64,000 nt of DNA from Rhodoferax sp. U11-2br (GTDB taxonomy: Bacteria; Pseudomonadota; Gammaproteobacteria; Burkholderiales; Burkholderiaceae_C), in contig NZ_JAHFZF010000008.1 in assembly GCF_018619435.1 (NCBI RefSeq), positions 1 to 64,000 of the forward strand. Direction: 5' to 3'. The notes under the pieces were generated by a model, which searched no databases, was not told the origin of the DNA, and saw only the letters and a list, made by a program, of their open reading frames with translations. Below, in pieces: positions 53,828 through 64,000 of this stretch. The translations under genes and the position numbers were made by a program. Numbering within the stretch: the stretch's first letter is position 1; every line of letters begins with the position of its first letter.

Positions 53828-54811
53828 CTAGCGCCCAAGCTGGTATTTGGCCACCGCGCGGTTGTGCGCGTCGAGGGTGTCGCTGAACTGGCTGCTGCCG
53901 TCGCCCTTGGCGACAAAGTACAGCGCCTTGCTGGTGGCGGGTTGCGCGGCCGCCAGCAGCGCCGCCTTGCCGGGCATGGCAATCGGTGTGGGTGGCAGGC
54001 CAGCACGGGTGTAGGTGTTCCAGGGGGTGTCGGCCAGCAGGTCACGGCGGCGCAGGTTGCCGTCAAATTTGTCACCCAGACCGTAAATCACGGTGGGGTC
54101 GGTCTGCAACATCATGCCGATGCGCAGGCGGTTGGTGAAGACCGAGGCAATCATTGGCCGGTCGCTGGCCAGGCCGGTTTCTTTCTCGATGATGCTGGCC
54201 AGGGTCAACAACTCGTCCGGGCTTTTGAGGGGTGAGTTGCTCGAACGGGTTTGCCAGGCGGACGCCAGGTGTTTGTCCATCGCGTGCAACGCGCGCTTGA
54301 GCACCGCCAGGTCACTGCTGCCCTTGGTGTAGGTGTAGGTGTCGGGGTAAAAACGCCCCTCGGGCGCGAGACCCGGACGCTCCAGCTTTTGCATGATCAC
54401 ATCGGCCCCTAGCCCTTGTGTATCCTGGGTCAGCTGCTCTGCTTTCTGGAGTGCTTGGCGGAATTGTTTGAAGCTCAGGCCCTCCACCAGGGTCACCGCA
54501 CGCAGGGCTTCTTCACCACGCACCAGCTTGGACAACAAGCTGCGCGGGCTGACTTCACCCTGCAACTCGTAGCTGCCGGCCTTGATCTGGCGCGATTCAC
54601 CAGACAGGCGAAACCACCAGTACAGCAGTTGCGGCGAGGTGGCCACACCGGCATCCACCGCGTCCTGCGCCACACCACGCGCACTGGTACCGGGCTCGAT
54701 CGACAAGTCCACCACGGGCGCGCGCAAGGCCAGCGGCTGGTTGATCCACCACACCCCCAGGCCTGCTGCGCCCAGAATCACCATCACTACGAAACCGATT
54801 AGTCGCTGCAC
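53828..54811 (-). CDS. mltG: Endolytic murein transglycosylase MltG
   Basis: This 327-residue protein has one N-terminal membrane anchor ([20 protein letters not shown]) and a LysM-like domain. The YceG core has the catalytic Glu in [18 protein letters not shown], then [11 protein letters not shown] and [17 protein letters not shown]. It cuts nascent glycan strands and sets their length. It heads the mltG-tmk-holB-pilZ-tatD operon and is divergent from ygfZ. Confidence 0.95.
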   Translation of the reverse strand: MQRLIGFVVMVILGAAGLGVWWINQPLALRAPVVDLSIEPGTSARGVAQDAVDAGVATSPQLLYWWFRLSGESRQIKAGSYELQGEVSPRSLLSKLVRGEEALRAVTLVEGLSFKQFRQALQKAEQLTQDTQGLGADVIMQKLERPGLAPEGRFYPDTYTYTKGSSDLAVLKRALHAMDKHLASAWQTRSSNSPLKSPDELLTLASIIEKETGLASDRPMIASVFTNRLRIGMMLQTDPTVIYGLGDKFDGNLRRRDLLADTPWNTYTRAGLPPTPIAMPGKAALLAAAQPATSKALYFVAKGDGSSQFSDTLDAHNRAVAKYQLGR

Positions 54812-54849
54812 AACCCCGCTGCCTTCCCCACATTGAACACCGCATCATA

Positions 54850-55788
54850 ATGCGCGGCATGCAACAACAACTTGACGGCGTGGCCCGGCTGACACATTCA
54901 GGGCTGATACGTGCACAGGGCGAAGATGCTGCCAAATTTCTGCATGGCCAGTTCACCCACGACTTTGTGCTGCTGGGTCAGAACCAGGCCCGGCTGGCGG
55001 CCTTTTGCAACGCCAAAGGGCGTGTGCAGGCCAGTTTCATCGGCTTCAAACGCAGCAACAGCGACATTCTGCTGGTGTGCAGCCGTGATCTGCTGGCGAC
55101 CACCCTCAAGCGCCTGTCGATGTTCATCCTGCGGGCCAAGGTCAAACTGACCGATGCCAGTGAGGACTTTGCGCTCTATGGCCTGGCGGGCTCCGCACTG
55201 CAGAGTGCTACGTCACACATAGCAAACTACCCAGACAACACCTGGGCCAAGACCGATTTGAACGAGGCATCTCTGGTCAATCTGTACCCCGCCGACGGTG
55301 TTCCGCGTGCCTTGTGGGTGGCCCCTGTGGCCCAGCCAGCACCCGCAGGCCAGGCCTTGTCGGAGGCACTGTGGGACTGGAGCGAGGTGCGCAGCGGCAT
55401 CGTCACCGCGAGTCAGCCGATTTTTGAAGCCTTTGTGCCGCAGATGCTCAACTACGAGTCGGTTGGTGGTGTGAACTTCAAAAAAGGCTGTTACCCCGGC
55501 CAGGAGGTGGTGGCGCGCAGCCAGTTCCGTGGCACGCTCAAACGCCGCGCTTACCTGGCCCATGCAGAGGCGCCGCTCAAGGCTGGTGACGAGGTATTTT
55601 TGCCGACCGACGAAGGTCAGCCCTGCGGCACCGTGGCGCAAGCCGCGCCTGCACCTGTCGGTGGTTTTGATGCCATCGTGTCGATGCAGATCAGTGCCTT
55701 TGAGGCCGGTGGTGTGCGTCTGGGCACGGTGGACGGGCCGACGTTGACCCTGGCAGCGCCGCCCTACCCTTTGCTGGCCGACATCTGA
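54850..55788 (+). CDS. ygfZ: Folate-binding protein YgfZ (iron-sulfur cluster maintenance)
   Basis: This 312-residue GcvT-like protein has the signature KGCYPGQEVVARSQFRGTLK. It uses tetrahydrofolate to help build or repair Fe-S clusters in some enzymes. The start could be ATG 54850 or 54859. The 3' end overlaps the convergent sensor-kinase gene by about 25 bases. Confidence 0.92.
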   Translation: MRGMQQQLDGVARLTHSGLIRAQGEDAAKFLHGQFTHDFVLLGQNQARLAAFCNAKGRVQASFIGFKRSNSDILLVCSRDLLATTLKRLSMFILRAKVKLTDASEDFALYGLAGSALQSATSHIANYPDNTWAKTDLNEASLVNLYPADGVPRALWVAPVAQPAPAGQALSEALWDWSEVRSGIVTASQPIFEAFVPQMLNYESVGGVNFKKGCYPGQEVVARSQFRGTLKRRAYLAHAEAPLKAGDEVFLPTDEGQPCGTVAQAAPAPVGGFDAIVSMQISAFEAGGVRLGTVDGPTLTLAAPPYPLLADI

Positions 55789-57092
55789 GCCGGGAAAGCC
55801 ACCCGCACCAACAAGCCCGGCCCAGAAGCCGGGTCTTCCAACACCAGGCTGGCCCCGTGCTTTTGCACCACCTCCAGCACAATCGCCAGACCCAGGCCCG
55901 CGCCGTCCACGGCGGCGTTGACCCGCACAAACGGCAGCAACATGCGTGCACGCAGCTCCGGTGCGATGCCCGGGCCGTGGTCACGCACCAGCAGGGTCAC
56001 ACCTTGCTCATCACCTCGCAGGCTGACCTCGACCACCGCATCCGGCGGTGAAAATTTCAGCGCATTGCCCAGCAGGTTGTCCAGCAGCAGCCGCACATCG
56101 TCCGCGTCCGCCTGAACCAACGTGGCACCGTGACTGTCCAGCGCAAACTCGATGCTGCGCTGACTGGCCAGGGTGGACAGCCCCACCATCGCGTCCTGAG
56201 CCAGTGATTGCAGATCAACCGCCACGCTGGGCCGGGGTTTGACACGGGCTTCCAGGCGGGCCAGGGTCAGCATCTGCTGCAGCAGATGCTGGGTGCGTTG
56301 TGCGCCCAGCTTGAGGCGGCTGGCTGCCTGGCGCATCTGGGCCGGGTCCTGGCTGCCTAGCAGGTTGTCCACCTCCAGGCTGATCGCGGTGATCGGCGTG
56401 CGCAGTTCGTGTGCGGCATTGGCAATGAAGCGTTTGTGGGCTTTCAAGCTGGCATCGAGTTGCTGCAGCAGACGGTTGAGGGTGTCCACCACGCTGGCTA
56501 GTTCGGTCGGCGCCTCGGGGATCTCCAACGGTGCCAGCGAATTGGCATCGCGCCGGCTCAGCTCATCGTCAAGCTGGCGGATCGGCGCCAAACCTCGCCT
56601 GAGGGTGAAGTTCACCAGCCACGCCCCCACCAGCACCACCAGCATTGACGGCAGCAGCACTTCCAGCACCGCGTTCCAGCGCAACTCGTCACGCAGGGAC
56701 TTGGCGTGCATCACCTGCACCGTGCGCTGGCCGTTGCTGATGGTGAACACTTTCAGCGTCACCGCGTCCGCCTGGTGACCACTGCGCACCAAGGACAGGC
56801 CCGGTGGTGTGTCCAGATCCACGTCGATCTGCTCGCTGGAGCGGTACAGCAAGGTACCAAAGGCATCCCATACCTGCACATCCAGGTGCAAGGCCGGGTC
56901 ATCGTCCCAGGTCTGCTCGGTGCCCTGCAGGTCGCTCAGGATCAAGGCGCGCGCCACCTGCTCCAACTGGTAGTCCAGCATGTCGCCCTGCTGACGGTGG
57001 ACCTGCATACGCACCACCAGGCCCAGCACCAAGCCCACCAGCAACATGCCCAGCAGCAGACGGACTTTGAGGCGTTTTTCTAACGAGAACAT
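55764..57092 (-). CDS. Sensor histidine kinase (QseC/TctE-like)
   Basis: MFSLEKRLKVRLLLGMLLVG (442 residues) is the chosen start; the upstream open frame overlaps the response regulator. Two membrane helices (about 10-28 and 150-170) flank a periplasmic sensor segment. HAMP-like, H-box (FIANAAHELRTPITAIS), N-box (LLDNLLGNALKFSPP) and G-boxes (RDHGPGIAPEL, GAGLGLAIV) are present. It is coupled to the response regulator by a 13-base overlap. Confidence 0.92.
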   Translation of the reverse strand: MFSLEKRLKVRLLLGMLLVGLVLGLVVRMQVHRQQGDMLDYQLEQVARALILSDLQGTEQTWDDDPALHLDVQVWDAFGTLLYRSSEQIDVDLDTPPGLSLVRSGHQADAVTLKVFTISNGQRTVQVMHAKSLRDELRWNAVLEVLLPSMLVVLVGAWLVNFTLRRGLAPIRQLDDELSRRDANSLAPLEIPEAPTELASVVDTLNRLLQQLDASLKAHKRFIANAAHELRTPITAISLEVDNLLGSQDPAQMRQAASRLKLGAQRTQHLLQQMLTLARLEARVKPRPSVAVDLQSLAQDAMVGLSTLASQRSIEFALDSHGATLVQADADDVRLLLDNLLGNALKFSPPDAVVEVSLRGDEQGVTLLVRDHGPGIAPELRARMLLPFVRVNAAVDGAGLGLAIVLEVVQKHGASLVLEDPASGPGLLVRVAFPAQMSASKG

Positions 57093-57757
57093 GCGGGTTC
57101 GTCGCGCGGAACAAAGTAGCCTACGCCGCGGATGTTGAGGATGCACTGGGCGCCCAGCTTGCGGCGCAGGTTGTGGATATTGACCTCCAGCGCGTTGCTG
57201 GCCACCTCTTCGCCCCAACCCAGCAGGCGTTCTTCGAGCTGGGCGCGTGACATCGGCATGCCCGGGCGGCGCATCAACAACTCCAGCAAGGCAAATTCAC
57301 GCGCAGACAGGCTCACAACCGTGCCATCTTGGGTGACCAGTTTGCTGTCCGGGTGCAAGGCCAGCGTGCCGCTACGCAGCACCGGGTCGGCCCGACCGGA
57401 TCGGCTGCGGATGGCTGAGCGCAGGCGCGCGGCCAGCTCGTCGATTTCAAAAGGTTTGAGGATGTAGTCATCGGCCCCCGCGTCCAGCCCCGCCACACGT
57501 TCACTCAAAGCGTCCCGGGCGGTCACGATCAGGATCGGCAGGCCATGGCCACCGCTGCGCAGATCGCGCAGCACCTGCATGCCGTCGCGCTTGGGCAGGC
57601 CCAGGTCCAGCACCACCGCATCAAAGGGTTCACTGCGGGCGCATTGCAGGCCCAGGTCGCCGTCGCGCACCCAGTCAATCGTGATGCCCAGGCGGTGCAG
57701 CCCCACACGCACCGCTTCACCAATCAGAGGGTCGTCTTCTACCAGCAACACACGCAT
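57080..57757 (-). CDS. OmpR-family response regulator (QseB/PmrA-like)
   Basis: This 225-residue protein has a receiver with acidic pocket ED at 8-9, phospho-acceptor D51 (VVLDLGLPKRDG), Thr in IVTARDA and Lys in ILKPFEIDEL. The DNA-binding winged helix is at about 130-220 (LEVNIHNLRRKLGAQCILNI). It is the first gene of the two-component operon. It lies downstream of the small Ala/Lys protein on the same strand, separated by a terminator. Confidence 0.94.
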   Translation of the reverse strand: MRVLLVEDDPLIGEAVRVGLHRLGITIDWVRDGDLGLQCARSEPFDAVVLDLGLPKRDGMQVLRDLRSGGHGLPILIVTARDALSERVAGLDAGADDYILKPFEIDELAARLRSAIRSRSGRADPVLRSGTLALHPDSKLVTQDGTVVSLSAREFALLELLMRRPGMPMSRAQLEERLLGWGEEVASNALEVNIHNLRRKLGAQCILNIRGVGYFVPRDEPACSR

Positions 57758-57809
57758 CGGTTTTTCCAGAACAAAGAAGTGATTTTCAGCTTAGCACGCC
57801 CACACGCGA

Positions 57810-57835
57810 CAAAGCCGCGCAAAAGCGCGGCTTTG
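57810..57835 (-). terminator. Intrinsic terminator between the Ala/Lys-rich gene and the response regulator
   Basis: AAAGCCGCGC-TTTT-GCGCGGCTTT (read on the minus strand) forms a perfect 10-bp stem. It should end the transcript of the small gene at 57871-58083. Confidence 0.75.
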
Positions 57836-57870
57836 TTGTGGGGCGGATAGGCCACCTCAGGTCAAGCTGT

Positions 57871-58083
57871 TTAGCTGGCGACAGCTTCCTTCTTGACAGC
57901 CTTCTTGGCGGCGTGTTTTTTCACGACCTTCTTGGCCGGTGGCGTCACCGCTGCAGGTTGGGCGGCGGTTGCGGTGGCAGCCGGTGCTGCAGGCGCGGCG
58001 GGTGCAGCCGGGGTGGCGGCAAAAGACAGGCTGGCGCCCAGAAGACCAGCAGCGAGGCACAAAGCGGAAAAACTTGATTTCAT
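57871..58083 (-). CDS. Small secreted Ala/Pro/Lys-rich protein
   Basis: This 70-residue protein has a clear signal peptide (SSFSALCLAAGLLGASLSFA), then an Ala/Pro/Thr stretch and a histone-H1-like basic tail (PPAKKVVKKHAAKKAVKKEA). Many Burkholderiales encode such short exported basic proteins next to PmrA/QseB-type two-component systems; the function is unknown. The 210 bases upstream contain no other gene. Confidence 0.7.
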   Translation of the reverse strand: MKSSFSALCLAAGLLGASLSFAATPAAPAAPAAPAATATAAQPAAVTPPAKKVVKKHAAKKAVKKEAVAS

Positions 58084-58247
58084 GATGCTTCCTTGACAGG
58101 TTGAGGTTGTTTACTCAGGTGTTGGTAGCTCACCAACTGGGGAGAACTGTAGAACCCGCAACTTAGCCTGTCCTTAGGCTTGGCTTAGACGAGACTTAAG
58201 CTGGGTCATGACCATGCCACACCCCGCTAGACCACAAGAGACTACTC

Positions 58248-58295
58248 AATAGTCATAGCAATTAGCCCTTTATACACAAGGGCTGGAGACCAAAA
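58248..58295 (+). repeat. Family A palindromic repeat, intergenic copy after the ABC ATPase gene
   Basis: CAATAGTCATAGCAATTAGC, CCTTTATACACAAGGGCT and GGAGACCAAAAC match copy 1 in flank, arms and tail. It ends at the stop codon of the minus-strand ABC gene and may act as its terminator. Confidence 0.65.
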
Positions 58296-58982
58296 CTAAG
58301 CAGATTCAGCGTCCAGATGGACCCGACCCGCCTCGATCGTGATCACCCGCTGGCAACGTGCCGCCAGCGCCTTGTCATGGGTCACCAAGACCAGGGTGGT
58401 GCCAAGCTCGCGGTTCAGGGTCAGCATCAGCTCCATCACCGTCTCGCCGGTGGCGAAGTCCAGACTACCCGTGGGTTCATCCGCCAGCAACACCGCCGGT
58501 TGCACCACAAAGGCGCGGGCCAGCGCCACCCGCTGTTGTTCCCCCCCCGAGAGCACCTTGGGGTAATGCCCCAGGCGCTGTGACAAGCCAACCCGTGCCA
58601 ACAGCTCGGTGGCGGTCTGGCGAGCGTTGCGGTGTTTGGCCAGTTCCAGCGGCAGCATCACGTTCTCTAACGCGGTCAGGTTGCCCAATAGCTGAAAGCT
58701 TTGGAACACAAAACCCACTTTCTGGGCACGCAGTGCGGCGCGGGCGTCCTCGTCCATGGCAAACATATCCTGGCCTGCCAGGTGGACCGTGCCTTGGCTG
58801 GGCACATCGAGGCCGGCAATGATGGAGAGCAGCGTGCTTTTGCCAGAGCCGGAGGCGCCGACAATGGCCACTGTTTCCCTCTGGTTCAGCTGAAAATCGA
58901 TATCACGCAGAATGTCGAGTGTGCCGGTGGAGTCCGTGACAGACTTGAACACGTGGTCGACCGAGATAATGCAATCTGACAT
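58296..58982 (-). CDS. ybbA: ABC transporter ATP-binding protein (YbbA/LolD-like)
   Basis: MSDCIISVDHVFKSVTDSTG (228 residues) is the chosen start. It has Walker A GASGSGKST, signature LSGGEQQRVALARA and Walker B LLADEPTGSLD, the pattern of MacB/LolD-type ATPases that work with FtsX-like permeases. In E. coli ybbA is divergent from tesA and followed by the permease ybbP. Here it is also divergent from a tesA-like gene, but no permease follows; a family A repeat and an unrelated small gene are found instead. Confidence 0.88.
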   Translation of the reverse strand: MSDCIISVDHVFKSVTDSTGTLDILRDIDFQLNQRETVAIVGASGSGKSTLLSIIAGLDVPSQGTVHLAGQDMFAMDEDARAALRAQKVGFVFQSFQLLGNLTALENVMLPLELAKHRNARQTATELLARVGLSQRLGHYPKVLSGGEQQRVALARAFVVQPAVLLADEPTGSLDFATGETVMELMLTLNRELGTTLVLVTHDKALAARCQRVITIEAGRVHLDAESA

Positions 58983-59664
58983 GGGGCTTTTTTTGAATGT
59001 GATCAACTTGAATCGTCGTCACTGTATCGCGTTGGCCAGTGCACTGGCTTTGGCAGGGATTAACAGCGGCGCAGCACAGGGCCAAACCATGAGCTCACCA
59101 CCCGCAGGACCCACCATCGTGGTGCTGGGTGACTCGCTGAGTGCCGAATACGGCCTCAAACGTGGCAGCGGCTGGGTGGCCTTGCTGGAGAAAAAACTGG
59201 CCAGCGAAAAGATGCCTGCCAATGTGGTCAACGCCAGCATCAGCGGTGACACCACCAGCGGCGGGCGCGCACGCCTGCGTGCGCTGCTGGCCAAGCACCA
59301 GCCCAAGCTGGTGGTGATTGAGCTTGGCGCCAATGACGCCTTGCAGGGGCTGCCGCTGGCCCTGACGCAGGACAACCTGAATGCCATGGTCCAGTCGGTG
59401 CAGGCCACCGGGGCCAAGGTGTTGCTGGTGGGCATCCAGGTACCACCCAACTACGGGCGTGACTATGGCGAGCGTTTTGCGCGGATGTATACGCAGGTGG
59501 CCAAAGCCAACAAGGTCGCTCTGGTGCCGTTCATGCTCAAAGGGGTGGCCGATGTGCCTGACAGCCTGAAGTGGTTCCAGGCAGACCGCATCCACCCGGT
59601 CGAGGCGGCGCACCCGATCATCCTGGCCAACATCTGGCCTGAGTTCAAAAAGACACTGCGATGA
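58981..59664 (+). CDS. tesA: GDSL-family arylesterase/lysophospholipase TesA
   Basis: SGNH hydrolase blocks are all present: GDSLSAEYG (catalytic Ser), SGDTTSGGRARL (Gly), GANDALQG (Asn) and DRIHPVEAAHP (Asp/His). An N-terminal signal-like segment (HCIALASALALAGINSGAAQ) indicates export to the periplasm. ATG 58981 shares its CATG with the ybbA start on the other strand. GTG 58999 or TTG 59008 are alternatives that would remove this overlap. It is divergent from ybbA, as in other proteobacteria. Confidence 0.9.
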   Translation: MGLFLNVINLNRRHCIALASALALAGINSGAAQGQTMSSPPAGPTIVVLGDSLSAEYGLKRGSGWVALLEKKLASEKMPANVVNASISGDTTSGGRARLRALLAKHQPKLVVIELGANDALQGLPLALTQDNLNAMVQSVQATGAKVLLVGIQVPPNYGRDYGERFARMYTQVAKANKVALVPFMLKGVADVPDSLKWFQADRIHPVEAAHPIILANIWPEFKKTLR

Positions 59665-59907
59665 GCCTGCAAGGCGATTCGCGCGGTCCGATTGTGGGGG
59701 CGGGCTGAATGGCGCAGGTACGTTCAGGACAGGTGGTGCAAGATCATGCTCCACCTGCATGACACCCGACCTAGCTGCAATCGATGCAGCGCAATTTTGT
59801 ACAGTTTGGAAACCCAATAACCATAGCGCCGAAGGGTTGTTCCATAAGGGCTATGACCAATTTGAGCAGTCTGACTCTGCCATCAGACTGATGGGCCTAG
59901 GGCCCTG
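59665..59907. other. Gene-free stretch after tesA
   Basis: No coding sequence is supported. A weak inverted repeat with CATAGC/GCTATG arms and an ATAAGGGCTA tract (59820-59865) may be a decayed family A repeat. Confidence 0.4.
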
Positions 59908-60078
59908 TCAACCGGGTTGGCCAGACGCGTCATTGGGTGTGGATGGCGCACCCATGTCATCCTCGGGCAGCGGGTCACCGGCCTTGCGCTGTGCTTTTTC
60001 CTTCAGCTTTTCTTCTTTTTTCTTCTTCTTGGCCAGTTCTTTCTGACGCTTCTCGTAGCCGTAATTTGGTGTTGCCAA
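59908..60078 (-). CDS. Small lysine-rich protein, 56 residues
   Basis: From TTG 60078 the frame reads MATPNYGYEKRQKELAKKKK, then a Lys/Glu helix, then an acidic/proline tail (GDPLPEDDMGAPSTPNDASG). The N-terminal YGYEKRQKELAKKKKKEEK pattern resembles a short protein I recall from many Burkholderiales genomes, which is why it is called despite its size and TTG start. The function is unknown; the basic helix could bind nucleic acid or ribosomes. Confidence 0.6.
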   Translation of the reverse strand: MATPNYGYEKRQKELAKKKKKEEKLKEKAQRKAGDPLPEDDMGAPSTPNDASGQPG

Positions 60079-60120
60079 TGTAGTCTTTCAGTGTTGAAGG
60101 CCCGATTTTAACTGCAGGCC

Positions 60121-61326
60121 TCACACCAGCCGATGCAAGGCCTGCGCCAGATCGGCCTGCAAATCTGCCACCACTTCGAGGCCGATGGAAAACCGAACCA
60201 AGGTGCCGTGCGCCAGGTGTGCCGGCCAGCCACCACGCATGCTGGCCAGGTCGTAAGGCACCACCAGGCTGATCGGGCCACCCCAGCTGTAACCAATCTT
60301 GAACAGGGCCAGCGCGTCACAAAACGCGTCGACCTGGGCCTGGCTGTATTCAGGCTTGAACAACACGCTGAACAGCCCAGCCGCACCGCCCCAACCGGGG
60401 GTGCACAGCGCTTGCCAGTGTGCATGGCCCGGTGATGACGGCAGCGCCGGATGCAACACCTGGGCGAATTCGGGGCGAGTCTGGGCCCACTGTGCCAAAG
60501 TGCGGGTGGCTTCGTCATGCGCCTTGTAACGCAGCAGCAAGCTGGGCAGGGAGCGCAGCACAGCTTCCACATCATTGGCACCAACACCCAACCCCAAGCG
60601 CATGTGGCACAGCTTGAGCTTCATGTGCAAGCTGTCGTCGCGGGTGACGACACTGCCCATCAGCACATCACCGCCGCCACTGGGGTATTTGGTCAGGGCG
60701 TGTGCGGAGATATCAACGCCGAGCGCGGGCATGCTGCCAGGTTGCAGATCAAACGGTGCAAACGCCAGACCGGCGCCCCAGGTGTTGTCCAGCGCGCACA
60801 ACACGCCAGCCGCTTTGCAGATGCGCACTTGGGCGATCAGGTCAGGAAACTCCAAGGTAACCGAGCCCGCAGCTTCAAGCCAGACCAGCCGAGTCTGGGG
60901 GCCGATCTTGGCCGCCAGGTCTTGCGGCTGCATCGGGTCAAAGTAACGGTGGCTGATGCCCCAATGTTTGAGTTCACCTTCAGCCAGCGCCTTGCTGGGG
61001 CCATAGGCGTTGTCGGGGATCAGCACCTCGTCGCCTGATTTCAACAAGGCCAGCGAAACCGTTGCAATCGCCGCCAAGCCGCTGGGCACCAAGAGGCACT
61101 GCTGGCCGCCTTCCAGCGTACACAGCCGTTCTTCCAGCATGTAGCTGGTGGGCGTGCCATGTAAACCGTAGGTGTAGGCGGATTTGTCTTTCCACTCAAA
61201 GTGCCGCATCGCTGCCACATTGGGGAAAAACACCGTCGAGGCCTTGAACACACCCGGCTGGGGTGCCGCAAAACCTGCGGGAGGCACATAGGCGTGGTGG
61301 ATCAGATCGGTGCTGGAGACAGTCAT
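60121..61326 (-). CDS. metC: Cys/Met metabolism PLP enzyme (cystathionine beta-lyase, MetC-like)
   Basis: This 401-residue protein starts at MTVSSTDLIHHAYVPPAGFA; twelve further in-frame codons upstream lack similarity. It is a fold type I gamma-family enzyme: YTYGLHGTPTSYMLEERLC, the LVPSGLAAIATVSLALL phosphate loop, the aspartate in CALDNTWGAGLAF and the PLP lysine in SAHALTKYPSGGGDVLMG. It probably cleaves cystathionine to homocysteine; gamma-lyase activity cannot be excluded by sequence. Confidence 0.87.
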   Translation of the reverse strand: MTVSSTDLIHHAYVPPAGFAAPQPGVFKASTVFFPNVAAMRHFEWKDKSAYTYGLHGTPTSYMLEERLCTLEGGQQCLLVPSGLAAIATVSLALLKSGDEVLIPDNAYGPSKALAEGELKHWGISHRYFDPMQPQDLAAKIGPQTRLVWLEAAGSVTLEFPDLIAQVRICKAAGVLCALDNTWGAGLAFAPFDLQPGSMPALGVDISAHALTKYPSGGGDVLMGSVVTRDDSLHMKLKLCHMRLGLGVGANDVEAVLRSLPSLLLRYKAHDEATRTLAQWAQTRPEFAQVLHPALPSSPGHAHWQALCTPGWGGAAGLFSVLFKPEYSQAQVDAFCDALALFKIGYSWGGPISLVVPYDLASMRGGWPAHLAHGTLVRFSIGLEVVADLQADLAQALHRLV

Positions 61327-61376
61327 GTGCGTGGTGCTATAAAACCCAAAAACGCTTACCAATCAATGGATTGTGA

Positions 61377-61901
61377 TCAAACGCTCCACTTCTGGATGAG
61401 CTGTTCAGGGCGCATGTTGTCGTAGCCTTCGAAGGGCTGGTGGATCCACGGATTGGTCGGCAGGTAGTCCACACAGTAGTCGGGCGTGAAGATCGAGATC
61501 GCCTTGGTCCAGATCACCGCGCTGCGCAGCTCGGTGATCGGTTTGTAGTTGTTCTTGAGCTCTTCGATCACCTTGTTCAGGGTGTGGCCGGAGTCGGCCA
61601 GGTCGTCCACCAGCAAGACCTTGCCGGCAATCTGGCCCTTCGGCGTGGTGATGTAGTGCGCGATGTCGAGCTTGCCCTGCACCGTGCCGGCTTCGGATCG
61701 GTAGGAACTGGTGGACATGATGGCCAGCGGTTTGTCAAACACACGCGACAGCACGTCGCCCGGGCGCATGCCACCGCGTGCCAGGCACAGGATGGTGTCA
61801 AACTGCCAGCCCGACTGAAACACCTTGATGGCGAGTTTTTCGATCAGATTGTTGTACTCGTCGTAGCTCACATACAGGTGTTTGCCGTCTTCTGTCAACA
61901 T
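61377..61901 (-). CDS. Purine phosphoribosyltransferase (xanthine/hypoxanthine-guanine type)
   Basis: In this 174-residue protein, the PRPP-binding motif is KVLLVDDLADSGHTLNKVIE. The hood and loop residues are in LCLARGGMRPGDVLSR. It salvages hypoxanthine, guanine or xanthine to nucleotides. It lies downstream of purA on the same strand, a common Burkholderiales order (hisZ-purA-phosphoribosyltransferase). The gap of 100 bases holds a family A repeat. Confidence 0.9.
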   Translation of the reverse strand: MLTEDGKHLYVSYDEYNNLIEKLAIKVFQSGWQFDTILCLARGGMRPGDVLSRVFDKPLAIMSTSSYRSEAGTVQGKLDIAHYITTPKGQIAGKVLLVDDLADSGHTLNKVIEELKNNYKPITELRSAVIWTKAISIFTPDYCVDYLPTNPWIHQPFEGYDNMRPEQLIQKWSV

Positions 61902-61916
61902 GGATTTGCTCCTGTA

Positions 61917-61962
61917 AAAATAGCTGCTTACGCAACAGATATAAGGGCCAGAGGCCGATTAC
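61917..61962 (+). repeat. Family A palindromic repeat, intergenic copy between purA and the phosphoribosyltransferase
   Basis: AAAATAGCTGCTTACGCAAC, AGATATAAGGGCCAGAGGCC and GATTAC match the left flank, right arm and tail of copy 1; the left arm has decayed. It lies in the leader of the minus-strand phosphoribosyltransferase gene. Confidence 0.55.
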
Positions 61963-62001
61963 TTATATAAACTAAAAATTTGGTGATCAACGACTGACCG
62001 T

Positions 62002-64000
<1,999 letters not shown>

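Noticed and set aside
59815-59865. Ninth family A repeat copy after tesA
   Set aside because: Only the ATAAGGGCTA arm and a partial AATTT tail match; too decayed to count.

Overview
The window looks like the chromosome of a betaproteobacterium of the order Burkholderiales, most likely Comamonadaceae (Rhodoferax/Polaromonas-like). The basis is the protein sequences, the gene orders rimP-nusA-infB-rbfA-truB-typA, mltG-tmk-holB-pilZ-tatD and hisZ-purA-phosphoribosyltransferase, GC-rich core genes, and two families of short dispersed palindromic repeats. No rRNA, tRNA or CRISPR array was seen.

Core part 1 (1-32.6 kb). In order: the 3' end of a left-handed beta-helix nucleotidyltransferase-type protein; an NfeD/SPFH membrane pair; a PLP-dependent Orn/Lys/Arg decarboxylase; fabI; a yejABEF peptide importer; the rimP-nusA-infB-rbfA-truB operon followed by typA; a DMT exporter overlapping a 3-hydroxyisobutyryl-CoA-hydrolase-like gene; an ohr/ohrR peroxide-resistance pair with two matching operator-like sites; smpB divergent from ratA-rnfH; guaB and guaA; a PaiB-like flavoprotein; a TadA deaminase fused to a truncated alpha/beta-hydrolase-like domain; an LD-carboxypeptidase; a nucleotidyl cyclase-FHA protein; and a ParB-like protein.

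Accessory part (32,800-50,233). This is a complete Tn7/Tn5053-type transposon of 17,434 bp. It has 24-bp perfect terminal inverted repeats, further copies of a transposase-site-like motif at both ends, and a 5-bp target duplication (GGCGC). Its transposition genes tniA (DDE transposase), tniB (AAA+ ATPase) and tniQ (target selector) lie at the right end. The cargo is mosaic: a KfrA-like DNA-binding protein divergent from a tyrosine recombinase; a TetR regulator with an 18-bp-phased operator array in front of a small unknown gene and an EamA exporter; a MITE-like element; a [2Fe-2S] ferredoxin; truncated Tn3-transposase and PP2C-phosphatase genes; and a three-gene operon. That operon encodes a LexA-like self-cleaving repressor, a 1073-residue N6-adenine DNA methyltransferase and a PD-(D/E)XK nuclease. 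It looks like a damage-responsive restriction-modification (defence) system and is the most interesting content of the window.

Core part 2 (50.2-64 kb). In order: an ankyrin-repeat protein and the tatD-pilZ-holB-tmk-mltG cluster (minus strand); ygfZ; a two-component system; a small Ala/Lys-rich secreted protein; a YbbA-type ABC ATPase divergent from a TesA-type esterase; a 56-residue lysine-rich protein; a MetC-like PLP enzyme; a purine phosphoribosyltransferase; purA; and the 3' part of hisZ.

Two repeat families link the core regions. One is an approximately 50-bp palindrome, found between genes and also apparently in frame inside five proteins, always read in the same frame for a given orientation. 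The other is an approximately 95-bp intergenic element in three copies whose stems carry compensatory base changes, suggesting a structure that acts as RNA or as a cruciform.
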